64,000 nt of DNA from Muraenolepis orangiensis (lineage: Eukaryota > Chordata > Actinopteri > Gadiformes > Muraenolepididae): contig JANIIK010000500.1 of assembly GCA_027704905.1 (NCBI GenBank), forward strand, positions 292,001 through 356,000, given 5' to 3'. Within the stretch, counting starts at the first letter, position 1, and each line of letters begins with the position of its first letter. This document shows positions 1-11,565 of this stretch, in pieces. Made by a program: the position numbers and the translations under genes. The notes under the pieces are model-generated. The model saw only the letters and a list, made by a program, of their open reading frames with translations, was not told the DNA's origin and made no database searches.

Positions 1-937
1 TGCCAGTATCCTTTAAGTAAGTCAAATTTGCTCACAAATGTGGCTGAGCCTACCTGGTCTACACAATCCTCCATGCGTGGCAAGGGGAACACATCAGGTT
101 TAGTGACATTATTGACTTTCCTGAAATCAGTGCATGGCCGAAAAGTGGAGGTTTTTTCACCAATAAACATGGAGAGGCCCAGCTGGAATTTGAGGGTTCC
201 GCTATTCCATTATCCAGCATATATTGAACCTCCTTTTTCAACTGTGCTCCCTTATCCGGTGAAACCCGGTAAAAACGTTGTTTGATAGGCTGAGCCATAT
301 CAACATCAATGTCGTGTTCAATGAGATGCGTCTGCGACGGTGTATCTGAAAACAATGACGGGTAACTGTTTATCAGTGCAACCAATTCATTTTTCTTACC
401 CTCATCCAAGTGCTCAAGTACTAACGGCAAAGATTTTAACGTCTCAGAGTTGTTCAAACGACCCTGTAACACACCCTCCTCTTTTGTCCATTCCCCCTTC
501 CTAGTCACTGCCTCTGCTGAAAACACTGTTGTGTTTGCGCACAGCGCCGATTTTACGCACGGGACATGAGTGGAGACAGGGGAAGACACACGTTCATAAT
601 ATGGTTTCAGCATATTTATATGACACAATCTAGATTTACCTTTAGGCACTGAGATCAAGTAATCATTTTCAGAGATCTGCTGCTTAACCGTACATGGACC
701 AGCAAAACGTGCCTGAAATGGTGAGCCCACCACTGGCCTAAGAAACATGACCTGATCTCCAGGACTAAACTGCCGTTGTTTTGCTTTACGGTCAAACAGA
801 GATTTCATTTTATTTTGTGATTTTTTCAACTTTCGTTTTGCCATTTGCCCCGCCACATAGAGTCTGTGCCTAAAACCATCCACATATTCCATCAAGTTCT
901 GAGGTGGCTCAGACTGTTGGTCGATATTTTTCAACAC
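1..937 (-). pseudogene. integrase C-terminus and reverse transcriptase N-terminus, copy A
   Basis: This frame overlaps the end of the integrase core. It begins with an integrase C-terminal region (basic, with GDQVMFLRPV and a chromo/SH3-like stretch ending HINMLKPYY). After a linker the Ty3 RT begins: EHDIDVDMAQPIKQRFYRVSP, then GIAEPSNSSWASPCLLVKK. A frameshift near 150-180 moves the RT to another frame, where FRKVNNVTKPDVFPLPRMED and FVSKFDLLKGYWQ are readable down to base 1. RT therefore lies downstream of integrase. The catalytic YxDD block is beyond the window. Confidence 0.85.
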
Positions 938-2374
938 ATTTGTCCACGCACCGAGTGCCCAAAAACCAAATAATTTGGACTAAACCCGGTGCTGGACTGT
1001 ACTACCTCCCTCGCAGCCAGTAACAACCACGGCAGACCCTCCTCCCAGTCTCGATCAAGTTCCGTGCAGTAAGCACGCAAAAGGGACTTAAGGGTTTGGT
1101 GAAAACGTTCTAAACAACCTTGACTTTGAGGATGATAGGCCGATGACAGGTTGTGCTTAATCTGAAGCTGTTGCAAAACCTGAGCAAACAATCGAGAGCG
1201 AAAATTGGAACCTTGATCAGTTTGTATGACTTTGGGAATGCCAAATACTGAAATGAACTGAGACAGTGCTTTCACCACAGACTTGGCTGTAATAGAACAC
1301 AACGGGTAAGCTGCTGGATAGCGGGTAGCCTGACACATCAAAGTTAACAAATATTGGTTACCCGACTTTGAGGGCGGCAACGGACCTACACAATCCATAA
1401 CTAAATACTCAAAAGGCTGGTCCAAAGCTGGAATAGGACACAGTGGTGCCGGACTTATTGACTGATTGGGCTTTCCCGTCAGCTGACAGGTGTGGCAAGT
1501 TTTAAGGAATGCAGATACTTCCGTTTTCATACGTGGCCAAAATAAATGATCCAGGATCCGAGTAAGTTTTCTGAACACCCATATGACCAGCCACATCATT
1601 ATGCGCTGCTTTCACGACCGTTTCTCTGAACCTAGTAGGCACCACAATCTGCACAATCGGTTTACCCACAAAGTTATCCCCCTGTGCACACCATTTTCGC
1701 AACAGGACACCATTTTTTTCAAAATAACCTTGAGCTGCATTTTCCATGTCCCCCACAGGAGACACCAACTCAAAACAAGTCTTCAGAGAAAGGTCAGATT
1801 TTTGTTCCAGAACCAAGTCACTATGAGATATTGACTCAAGAGGCACCGGTATCATTACAGCCTTTCCCTCTGCTTTTACTTGTTGCGCAGACTCATTCTT
1901 CAACCGACCCATAGCTCGAGTCACTGCGCACGCTGGGAACCACTCTTTTTCAGGTTCAGACTCTACTCTTTCATCTTTTGACTTTGAAGTAAGGGGTGCC
2001 GGAACCTGGGTGACCACATAAGGTGGTGGCGCCTCTGCCCAAACTCTATCTCCTGCCAGATCATTCCCCAGAATGATGTCAACCCCTTCCACAGGCAGAG
2101 CTGGGCGCACTCCTACCCTCACTTCTCTAGTGACAAACCCGCAGACTATCTCCATTCTATGCACCGGTACTGGAATAATATTCATACCCATACCCTGCAT
2201 CAAAATGACATTTCCGGTGTCTGTATCAGAGGTGAATGGAAGAACCGAGTCACAGACAAACGTATGTAGCGCGCCAGTATCTCTCAATATTTTAACTGCC
2301 ACTTTCTCCTTCCCAGGTAATGACACGTAACCCTCTGAAATAAATGCTGCATAATCCCCCCTTTTTTGACTCAC
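931..2374 (-). pseudogene. protease and integrase of Gmr1-like Ty3 element, copy A
   Basis: The frame 2374-1502 carries a retropepsin-like protease with the active-site triplet in ILRDTGALHTFV, then an H2C2-type zinc-binding region starting at AAHNDVAGHMG. The frame shifts near 1560-1600 into 1599-931, which contains the zinc-binding CHTC motif and the integrase core. The DDE residues are all visible: VMDCVGP, IQTDQGSNF and GCLERFHQ. Protease is followed directly by integrase with no RT between them, which is the basis for the Gmr1-like assignment. One frameshift breaks the polyprotein. Confidence 0.85.
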
Positions 2375-3230
2375 ACAGAGTAGGACAAAGGACCAAGGAA
2401 ACCTGGGTAGCCAAAGCCGCAGGCTTTACTTGCGGCCTGCCAGAAAACCTTGCTTTGTGTTTAAGTGCAGGACATTCATTTTTCCAGTGCCCTTTGCGCT
2501 GGCAGTAATGACAACTATCATCCTTCCACGAACTATGATCAGGCCTGGAATAAACCAAATCCACATTTGACCCAAAACGTCTGTCCATGCGCGGAGAAAA
2601 CCTATTCTGCTGCACACTACCACTTGCTTCGGCAAATGTACGTTTATGAATGAAACTATATTCATCAGCCAACATTGCTGCTTCCTGTGGAGTTTTTACC
2701 TTTCGTTCGTTTAAGTAAGTAGCAATACTATATGGCACACCATTTTCTATTTGCTCCAGTATTACTAAATCAGACAGTTCTTGAAAAGTTGTAACCTCTG
2801 ACGCCGAACACCATCGATTAAACTGAACAACCAGATCACGGACAAATTCAACATGAGTCTGGTTCTCCTTCTTTTCCCAATTCCTAAAACGTTGCCCATA
2901 TGCTTCGGGGACCAACTCTTATGCACGCAACACTATAGTTTTAACTGTGGCATAGATCTTACTGTCTGCTACAGTCAACGAAGCATAGGCCTCTTGTGCC
3001 TTTCCTGTGAGGACACACTGCATCAACAAAGTGCACTCCTCATCAGACCACTTTTTGGCATTTGCCACCCGCTCAAACAAAGAAAAAAACAGGTCTGGAT
3101 CCTTTTCTGTGAACTGGGGAAGCGGTTGCCGGTTAGATCCCACATTAAATGTATTTTCCTCCTGACCAGTGACCCCGGAGGACATTTTTCCCTCAATTAT
3201 TTGCCTCAACTTAATGTGTTCCATCTCCAA
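2292..3230 (-). pseudogene. gag of Gmr1-like Ty3 element, copy A
   Basis: This is the capsid/nucleocapsid precursor of the element. Two open stretches (3230-2919 and 2915-2292) are in the same frame, separated by a single TAA stop. The second ends with a CCHC zinc knuckle, CHYCQRKGHWKNEC, typical of a nucleocapsid that binds RNA. The capsid-like part contains the retrotransposon gag signature around RFRNWEKKENQTHVEFV. The true N-terminus is missing because a LINE 3' end is joined upstream; copy B shows about 90 more residues. The same TAA stop occurs at the same place in copy B. A short deletion before the protease distinguishes this copy from copy B. Confidence 0.85.
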
Positions 3231-3245
3231 TTGTATTTGGCCTTT

Positions 3246-6165
3246 AATTCTTTCAGATTCAGATTCAGATTCAGATTACTTTATTAATCCCGAGGGAAAT
3301 TAAGGTGCAACAGTTGACACAGGGGGAATAAAGCACACACAAAAAATACTAATACCTAAGCTAAAAAAACAAAACAACTAACTAAAAATTGTATAAACAA
3401 AATATATTTAAATGAAATCTAAATGTATTGATAAATGAAGATAAATGTACAGTATTATTACAGTAATACGTAGGTATATACAATACACAACAATACGTAT
3501 AGTGCAAATTGGCAGAATAATATATTAATAAATAACTCAACTGAAAAGTGACATGTGTAAAGTGAAAGTGAAAAGTGAAAAGTGATTTTGAAAAGTGATT
3601 TACAGTGCGTTGACCAAAAAATAATAATAATAAGTAAGTTGGCCTCAGGTCACTGAGTCTCCACTGTCCCTCTCACGACCCGAGGTAGATAAGTTATAGA
3701 GTCTAATGGCCACAGGAAGAAAGGACTTCCTATGGCGTTCTGTGGTGCACCTGGGTGGAATGAGTCTGTTGCTAAAGGTGCTTCTATATGAGGTCAGCAC
3801 CTGATGGAGAGGGTGAGAGTTGTTGTCAAGGATACTACGCAGCTTGCGCAGCATCCTTCTCTCAGACACCACCAACAAGGAGTCCAGCTGGACCCCCAGG
3901 ACAGCGCCAGCCTTCCTGACAATCCTGCTGATCTTGTTGGCGTCTGCTGATCTCAACCTGCTTCCCCAGCACACGACACCGGAGAAGATGGCACTGGCTA
4001 CCACCGACTAGTAGAACACATTCAGCATCTTGTTGCAAACGTTGAAGGACCGGAGCCTCCGCAGGAAGTAGAGACGGCTCTGGCCCTTCTTGTAAACAGC
4101 CTCAGAGTTCTTGGCCCAGACCAGTTTATTGTCCAGATGAACTCCCAGGTATTTATATTCCTGGACAACTTCAGCGGACACACCCTTGATGGAAATGGGT
4201 GTGGGTGTGGATTTCCTCCTGCGGAAGTCCACCACCATCTCCTTCGTCTTGTCAGTGTTGAGCTGCATATGGTTCAGCTCACACCACTCAACGAAGGAGT
4301 CCACGACGCCCCTGTACTCCTCATCGTTTCCCTCGCTGACACAACCAACAACTGCAGAGTCGTCCGAGAACTTCTGCAGATGGCAGGACACAGAGTTGTA
4401 CTGGAAGTCTGAGGTGTAAAGGGTGAACAGGAATGGGGAAAGAACAGTTCCCTGTGGAGCACCAGTGCTGCTGACCACAGTGTCAGACACACAGTCCTGC
4501 AGTCTGACAAACTGTGGACGACCCGTCAAATAGTCAGTAATCCAGGACACCAGGGAAGAGTCCACCTTCATCGCCGTCAGCTTACTTCCCAGCAGGGCAG
4601 GCCGGATGGTGTTGAACGCACTGGAGAAGTCGAAAAACATGATTCTCACAGTGCTCCCGGGTCTGTCCAAGTGGGCGTAGGCACGATGAAGCAGGAAGAT
4701 GATGGCGTCCTCCACTCCCAGTTTCGGCTGGTAGGCAAACTGAAGCGGGTCCAGCGATGATCTGACCAGGGGCCGAAGAAGCGTCAGGACCAGCCTCTCA
4801 AAGGATTTCGCCACGTGGGACGTCAGCGTTACCGGTCTGTAGTCGTTTGAGGTGCTGGGACGTGCCTTCTTCGGAACCGGCACCAGGCAGGATGTCTTCC
4901 ACAGCACAGGGACCCTCTCCAGTCTCATGCTCAGGTTGAAGATGTACTGCAGGACTCCACTCAGCTGGGCAGCACATGTTTTGAGGACCCTCGGGCTGAC
5001 GCCGTCAGGACCTGCAGCCTTGTCTGGATGGAGCCTGCACAGCACTTTCCTCACCTGCTCAGCTGTGAAGGTATGTGTGCCGTGTGTGGGGGCAGGAAGA
5101 GTCACTGTTGTGTTGATGGGGGAGGGGTGAGGTAGTGGTGGTGGGGGAGAGAGAACAGGTATGTTGATGCTGGAGAGGGCCGGTGGGGGAGGGGGGACAG
5201 CAGGGCTGGGGGGCTGGAGGGGAATGGTTGTAGAGGGGCTGGGGGAGGGGGGGTAGACCGGAGCCCACTCATTGAATCTATTGAAAAACAAATTCAACTC
5301 GTTGGCCCGATCAGGACCCCCCCCTATTGTCTGGCTACCAGGTTGTTTGTAGCCAGTGATGCTCCTCATGCCACTCCACACATCCTTCAGGTTGTTCTGC
5401 TGAAGTTTGTGCTCCAGCTTCCTCCTGTAGTTGTCTTTGCCCTGCTGGATCCTCTCCTTCAGCTCCCTCTGAACCCGCCTCATCTGCTCCCTATCCCCAT
5501 CTCTGAAGGCCCTCTTCTTCTCATTGAGCAGGACCTTGATGTCTCGGGTGACCCATGGCTTGTTGTTGGGGAAACAGCGTACAGTCTCTATGGGAACAAC
5601 ACTATCCACACAGAAGTTGATGTACCCTGTTATACATTCCGTGAGATCATCAAGGTCCTCTCCATGCAAATCACAGAGGAAATCCCAGTCTGTTGACTCA
5701 AAGCAGCCCCGCAAGTCCTCATCGGCCTCCTGTGACCATCTCCTCACAGTCCTTGTGGTCACAGGCAGCCGCTGTACTAGAGGCCTATACAGGGGCTGGA
5801 GGTGGATGAGGTTGTGGTCTGACCTTCCAAGAGGAGGAAGGGCAGTGGTGCTGTATGCCTCCTTAACATTGGCATACAGCAGGTCCAGTGTCTTGTTTTC
5901 CCTGGTGGGACAGTCCACAAACTGCTTGAAGGTGGGCAGTGTTGCAGCCAGAGTCACGTGGTTGAAGTCCCCAGATATCGCGATGAATGCTTCAGGGTGC
6001 TGTGTCTGAAGTCTCGCGACGACGGAATGGGTGACGTCACACGCGAGCGCCGCGTTTGCCGACGGTGGAATGTAAACAATAACAAGAAGCACATGGGAGA
6101 ACTCACGCGGCAGATAGTATGGCCGCAGACTCACGGCCAAAACAACACCAGTGAGTTATGTCGAG
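3246..6165 (-). mobile_element. LINE of the Rex1/L2/CR1 group, 5'-truncated
   Basis: A non-LTR retrotransposon on the minus strand. Its 3' end at about 3246 has the sequence TTTCCCTCGGGATTAATAAA followed by a short run of CTGAAT-type repeats, the kind of repeat-tailed 3' end used by this group. It abuts the gag of the Ty3 copy A exactly where copy B continues uninterrupted. The 5' end lies inside the endonuclease domain, next to a telomere-like block. Confidence 0.85.
3645..6140 (-). pseudogene. LINE ORF2: endonuclease (partial) and reverse transcriptase
   Basis: About 830 residues in one frame with a single in-frame TAG near 4006. The endonuclease lacks its N-terminal half but keeps SGDFNHVTL and GRSDHNL, the latter two catalytic/structural motifs of APE-type endonucleases. 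A proline-rich linker (about 5130-5260) leads into the RT, with motifs HPDKAAGPDGVSPRVLK, NDYRPVTLTSHVAKSFERL, FFDFSSAFNTI, GAPQGTVLSPFLFTLYTSD and the catalytic FSDDSAVV. The C-terminus ends with the conserved HQVL, RSTFSNRLIPP and FLPVAIRLYN. It is the most intact LINE ORF in the window apart from its 5' truncation. Confidence 0.85.
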
Positions 6166-6190
6166 TTAACCCTAACCCTAACCCTAACCC
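6166..6190. repeat. interstitial telomere-like repeat (CCCTAA)n
   Basis: About four units of the vertebrate telomere repeat lie exactly between the 5' end of the Rex1/L2-like LINE and the truncated L1 RT. Neither LINE frame needs this sequence. Confidence 0.85.
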
Positions 6191-7264
6191 TGGCCATAGC
6201 GAATAGGAGGGGGGAGAGCGGGCAACCCTGTCTGGTGCCACGGCAAAGAGCAAAAGAGGGTGACTTAACACCATTGGTGAGAACAGACGCAACTGGGGAG
6301 TCATAGAGCAGCCTAATCCAGCCGACAAACTCAGGGCCCAGTCCAAATTTAGCCAGGACATAGATAGATATTCCCACTCAACCCTGTCAAATGCTTTTTC
6401 GGCATCTAGGAATATTATGACCTCTGGAACGGCAGGGTCGGGAGAGCTAATTATATTGAGCAGCCTTCTGGTGTTATAGGAGGAGTTTTTCCCGACCATG
6501 AAGCCAGTTTGGTCTGTTGAGGTCAGGGTTGGTAGAACCTGTTGTAAGCGTGAGGCTAGAATATTAGCCAGGATCTTTTGGTCCACATATAAAAGCGAAA
6601 TGGGCCTATAGCTGCCACATTCAAGAGGGTCTTTATCTTTTTTTAATAGGAGACATATGGTGGCCTCAGACAGAGTTGGGGGAAGTCGGCCGTTACTGAA
6701 AGATTTGTTATAAAGTTTGGTTAATGGCGGGGAGATTTGATTGGAATACGCTTTATAGAATTCTACTATATACCCGTCCGGGCCGGGGGATTTACCATTT
6801 TGTAGCAGTCTTATCGCCTCCTGTGTTTCAGCAGTTGAGATTGGTGCTCCTAGGCCGTCGGCAAGGTCAGTGCTAACTCTAGGATATGTGATCAGCTCCA
6901 GAGGGTTTTGGCCGCTCCAAACCCTAGGTGAGCACCCTGAGGAGTAAAGATCTGCATAAAAATCTGAAAAAACATCGTTCACCGTTTTTGGGTCAGAGAC
7001 AATGTTCTCCGATGAATACTTTATACTAGGGATCAATCTTGAAAGAGCTGCGGCCCTGGCCTGGTGAGTGAGGAGCTTACCTGCTCTCTCCCCACTCTCA
7101 AAATACTGTTGTTTGGATTTCAACAATTGTCTTTCGATCCTAGCCGTTGACAGGAGGTCGAACTCGGCTTGAATCTTAAGGCATTGGCTATACAGTGTCG
7201 GAGTTAGGGTGGCGGCATATTGTGTATCAACCCTCTGGAGCTGATCAGCAACCCCCGCCATTTT
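6191..7264 (-). pseudogene. L1 ORF2 reverse transcriptase fragment
   Basis: Visible motifs in order: LLKSKQQYFESGERAGKLL, LQNGKSPGPDGYIVEFYKAY, SYRPISLLYVDQKILANILA, TDQTGFMVGKNSSYNTRRLL, IIFLDAEKAFDRVEWEYL, then after a frameshift near 6375 GTRQGCPLSPLLFA. The catalytic FADD block and the C-terminal half are missing. The endonuclease domain upstream is also missing, so this is an internal slice of ORF2. Confidence 0.85.
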
Positions 7265-7791
7265 GGCCGCATCCGCCTTTTTTAACTGAGAGGCAAAAGG
7301 GAAACAACATACAGTACAAACAAACAATACAAATACAAAATAATAATACAATAACACAGTAACCCTTGCTTCGCTTCCGTTTTTTTTCCATACTTACGGG
7401 TCCCTTACGCACGCGGTTCCCAGTAGTAACAGTGTAACCCTTGGCAGTGTTGACACACACAAAAATAGATAATAGTAATAATAGTAATAATAGAAAAAAC
7501 AAATAAAGAGCACTGGCGTTGCCCAGAGACATACAATATTAACACAATCAGTGCCCCGTTTAATGTCAGTGAAGACTCATTAAACAAAGAAAACAATCGA
7601 TAAAGTGCTCAACGGGCAGGTCCAAATTAAAGTGGCCAACCAAAAAAGAGAAGCTATAACAGAAAAGAAGGCTAAACAGAAAATTAGCCCTATAACGTAT
7701 ACAATAACAATAATAATGAACAAGATAAATATATATAGGTGGTAGCGCCAGCGCCAGCCGCTACGACTGTATAGCCAAAGAAGAATAGCCC
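7265..7791. other. spacer inside L1 copy A, no gene recognised
   Basis: AT-rich sequence with short (AATA)/(TAGTAA) tracts between ORF1 and the ORF2 fragment. Nothing matching an L1 endonuclease is readable in any frame. Confidence 0.5.
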
Positions 7792-8521
7792 TTAAGCCGG
7801 CCAGGATCTCACGTAGGCGACGGCTTCCTCGGCCGAGGAGAACCGCTTCTTGTTGCCCTCTTTGTCGGTGATCTGGAGCTTAGCCGGGTAAAGGAGAGCT
7901 GGTCGCAGGCCCAAGTTGTACACCTTAGCCATGACATCGCGGTAGGCTGCCCGCTGCTCCTGGACCTCGGGGCAGTAGTCCTCGTAGATGCGAATCGGCG
8001 AGTCCTGGTACGTCAGGTCGTTCCTCCGTTTGCGGGCTTCACGGATTACCAGCTCTTTGGTTTGATGTCGGTGAAAACAGACAATCACGGGTCTGGGCTT
8101 GTCCCCTTGTCGAGGTTTCGCGGCTAATGTGCGATGGGCCCGGTCCAGCTCCGGGGGAGTTTGCAACACCTGGTCGCCAAACATCTTGACAAGGACCTCG
8201 GAATAGAAGGCAGTGGGTCGAGGACCCTCAATGGACTCTGGTAAGCCGATGATCCTGAGGTTATTGCGACGGCTTCGTCCCTCCAGGTCAATGTTTTTAG
8301 CTTTTAGCCGCCTCGACGGCCACAAATCGGTCCTCTGCCAGGTTGGCGTTAGTCTCCAAACTCGCAATACGCTCACCATGATCAGTCACTGTGGCCTGGA
8401 CAGCATCTAACTTTGATTCAAGAGATGCGAATGAAGACTTGAACTCCGTAGAAATGTCTGACTTGTGCTTATCCAACAGGCTAGTCAGAGCTGACATGCT
8501 AAATTGGTCGTCTCCGGACAA
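7792..8521 (-). pseudogene. L1 ORF1 (RNA-binding protein)
   Basis: L1 ORF1p is an RNA-binding chaperone. The N-terminal piece (8521-8297) looks like a coiled coil (SLLDKHKSDISTEFKSSFAS). The frame then changes near 8300-8380 into the RRM/C-terminal region, with DLEGRSRRNNLRIIGLPE, DRAHRTL and the C-terminal domain ending KRFSSAEEAVAYVRSW. One frameshift separates the halves. It matches the ORF1 of L1 copy B in domain order but is a different subfamily. Confidence 0.8.
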
Positions 8522-8939
8522 TCGCTCGTCTCTTTTTGCGTCATCTTTTTTGGTTTTCTGGCTTTAGATGTCATGATGTCAACGATAATAATACAAAAAT
8601 AATAATTATTGATAATTTATTTTATCCCCTGAGGGAGTTGGGTCAAGTTTGGGTTGTTAAAAAAGTTATTAATGGAAAAGTTACGGGAGAGCGTGTCGTA
8701 TGCGACTACTCCATTCCTCTCTCCACCGGAAGTCCATGTGAATCATTCTGAAAGACTTATTGCACATGATGGCCACCGCCATCTGTCTGAATATATGGAC
8801 ATTCTTTTTCCATCCTGGAGTTCAAGGACAACAAATATAGTGGTATGTTGTAGTCTATGTGCAGGTATCAGAACTCTATCCAAGGCAAATAATTGTTATT
8901 CTAATCTTATGAAGGATCTCGCAAAAAAACACGTTGCTA

Positions 8940-9776
8940 GAAAGGTAATCGCAAAAGACGCTCCACAGACATGGAGACAGGTCCAAGCGCTCGTCATCAC
9001 CCGCCTCGACTACTGCAACTCTCTCCTGGCAGGACTCCCCGCCTCTGCAACCAAGCCCCTCCAACGCATCCAGAACGCAGCAGCACGCCTGGTATTCAAC
9101 CTACCAAATTCTCCGACGTGACCCCTCTCTTCCGCGATCTCCACTGGCTTCCGGTAGATGCTCGCATCAAGTTCAAGACTCTGGTACTGACCTTCAGGGC
9201 AGTCAATGGAACTGCCCCAACCTACCTCCAGGCGTTGGTCAAACCCTACATCCCAGCCAGAGCGCTCCGCTCAACTTCTGCCAGGCGACTTGTTCGACCT
9301 TCACTGAAAACCACCAAGCATCGCTCTTCCAAGACCCAGCTCTTCATGGCTCTGGCTCCACAGTGGTGGAATGAACTCCCGTCTCATGTCAGGACGGCAG
9401 AGTCCCTCGCCAGCTTCGGCAAGAGACTCAAGACCCACCTGTTCAGAGTCCACCTGGACTCTCCATGAACCCTCCTTCTCCTTTGTGGACCCCTAACTTG
9501 CTTAAGTCCTGACATTAATAGCTCTTAGCATGTTGTATAGTCTAGCAAGGGTAGATCCTTAATGTTGATAACACGCTCTTATCACAGCTACTTAAGCAGG
9601 TGACCTGGCAGTATGAAATTGTGTTATTCATCTTGTTAAAATGAATGCTTGTGAACTGCTCTATTTTGATGTTCACGTACCTCAGTGTTATGCTATTGTC
9701 TACTTCAACAAATGTACTCCTTGTAAGTCGCTTTGGATAAAAGCGTCTGCCAAATGTCCTAAATGTAAATGTAACA
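8940..9776 (+). mobile_element. L2-type LINE 3' end with UnaL2-like tail
   Basis: The end of an L2 ORF2 on the plus strand is split by a frameshift near 9110: ITRLDYCNSLLAGLP and LQRIQNAAARLVFNLP, then VTPLFRDLHWLPVDARI, PYIPARALRS and LAPQWWNELPSHVRTAES ending about 9468. The 3' UTR ends in CGCTTTGGATAAAAGCGTCT and a short AAATGTA repeat, the conserved 3' stem-loop of UnaL2-like elements. A closely similar 3' part is present at 24961-25620 on the other strand. Confidence 0.9.
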
Positions 9777-10845
9777 ATGATCCCCTTGCTCTACCTCTCC
9801 TGCACCTGTATGCTCTGCTATCGCGTGAAGGTTCTGCTGTAGGGATGGTAAGATTCACCGATTTGCATTGGTGCACCGGCAAAAAAGTTCACGATACAAT
9901 TGCCTGGAGTCGAGAAATAAATGCATCAGTAAAATCAGATTTATTTTGGGACCCGAAAATAGCGTCCGGGCGAGATTTCTAAATCGCAAAAAAAGGCCGG
10001 GATTCGGCTTTTGCTTCCAGTGGAATTTAAATTGAGTGAGAAGCTTTTTTGGTGTAAAGAATATTTACCTGTATTTAATTAAATTAAGACATACACATAC
10101 ATCATAAAGTAAAACCAGTTATGCATGTTAATCACGGAAATTGCCTAATTGCGAGCCAAAGGAACACCACCATGTCAGCCATGCTTTCTGTTTACGGCTT
10201 CATGTTTCTGGCTTCATACACCTGGAACGCTTTGAGTCCGTAACTCGAAATTACGCAGAATTAATGAATGACACAAGATAGATCCTTGCATGATGACAAC
10301 GCTACCCCTAAAACTATGATTGGGTATTGAGCTCTTTGCCCTGCTCTGTGGGTCTGGCGGTGTGTTTTTCAGTGTTGGTTCTAGAGTGTTGGTTCCATGG
10401 TTAAGGTTCTTTCATTACCAAAAAAAGGCCCAAGAATTTGGATAATTTCTCCTTTTCTATAATTGTTTCTTTATTTTAAACTGATTAAATGCTGCTGGTA
10501 TTTCAGACTGTGCCAGTGGAAGGGTCTGAGACCCCCTCGTAGCTCAGTGGTGCTACATAAGAGAAAATCCATAATTATGTCTGGCTCAACTTGTTGCCGC
10601 ACAATGCAACATAGACATTGTTGTAAATATATATTAATATTATACAGCACATATATACACCTTGTTCATCTGTGCAGCCTTAGGTTCAAAATCAGCTTGA
10701 AGTGTCAAATGTATAATTAATGGAGATCCTATCTGTAGCAGACAACACTGCCACAAGCCAGCCATTACAATTGCTTCTAGAGGGCTTCTCCTGAAAACAA
10801 GGACACTTTTATTGCAGTTTTGAATCATGGTGAACAGAGCATGCT
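9777..10845. other. no gene recognised
   Basis: Mixed, mostly AT-rich sequence. A tRNA A-box-like TAGCTCAGTGGT occurs near 10541 but no matching B box follows at tRNA spacing, so it is not called a tRNA. Confidence 0.5.
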
Positions 10846-10849
10846 GGAG

Positions 10850-10945
10850 CTCTTCCTCGAGTTTGTGTGCGTTCAAGTCCCGAAACACCTTGAAACAGCT
10901 GGGCACTGCCAAGGTGCCCTTGAGCAAGGCACCAGACCCCAACAC
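10850..10945 (+). repeat. possible tRNA-derived SINE remnant
   Basis: A B-box-like GCGTTCAAGTCCCG is followed by GCACTGCCAAGGTGCCCTTG, a block I associate with dispersed teleost repeats. No clear A box is present. Assignment is tentative. Confidence 0.35.
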
Positions 10946-11290
10946 TAAATTTAGGTGAGGCTGTTAAACCAGCCACCAACCACACAACCTCCACAGTATC
11001 GTTTTCAAGTATCGATACTTATGACAACCTTAGTTATATTGTGTTGGTTCTATGGTATTTGTTCTAAAGTGTTGCTTGTGCTGTGTTCCAGTGGAGCAGG
11101 GTTCTCCAAAAAGAAGACCTTGCTGGCAATAAGCAAGCTCACTGCCCTGGCCTCCAACATGGAGCAAGGCCAGCTTCGCAAGCAGCTGAACGGTACCACA
11201 CCGCTGCCGCCACCAGGCTCCACCAGGCTCCCAGGCTTACACACATGTTTACTGGGTTCATAGTAGCCTGAAAACAAACTTTGAATACAT

Positions 11291-11367
11291 ACTCACACAC
11301 ACACACACTTCCATTTGTCCAAACAGTACAGATGAGCATTTTACATTCAAAAGACAAGTGCATTGCA

Positions 11368-11408
<41 letters not shown>

Positions 11409-11565
11409 ACATCATGGAACAGGAGGGCTTTATCCTCCCTCAGGAGACTCTTCCCAAGCAGCATATGGACCCCCACACCATGCCCCTACTGACCAGACCC
11501 CCCATGACCTCATTACTGTTGGCGCACACACACACATACGCATACGCACACACACACACACTTTG
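11291..11565. repeat. cluster of CA/GT microsatellites
   Basis: (CA)n at about 11293-11308, (GT)n at 11370-11407 (about 19 units) and interrupted (CA)n at 11524-11562, about 1 kb upstream of the actin promoter. Confidence 0.95.

Larger units (their letters stand above)
1..3245 (-). mobile_element. Ty3-type LTR retrotransposon, Gmr1-like gene order, copy A (partial)
   Basis: Read on the minus strand, the domain order is gag, protease, integrase, then reverse transcriptase, which runs off the left edge of the window. Normal Ty3/gypsy elements have RT and RNase H before integrase; integrase-first order is known from Gmr1-like elements of fish. No LTR is visible: the 3' end lies outside the window, and the 5' end is lost where a LINE 3' end joins it at about 3246. 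A second copy of the same family, on the plus strand, lies at 32965-36895. Confidence 0.85.
6191..8521 (-). mobile_element. L1-like LINE, 3'-truncated, copy A
   Basis: ORF1 (8521-7792) followed by part of ORF2 (about 7264-6191) on the minus strand. The ORF2 endonuclease is absent and the RT stops abruptly after the GTRQGCPLSPLLFA motif at the telomere-like block. The spacer at 7265-7791 does not encode the missing endonuclease. Confidence 0.8.

Noticed and set aside
5059..5268. Proline/histidine-rich small protein at 5059-5268
   Set aside because: It is an alternate frame of the proline-rich linker of LINE ORF2.
10536..10560. tRNA gene suggested by TAGCTCAGTGGT
   Set aside because: No B box or foldable cloverleaf follows within about 75 bases; only an A-box-like string.
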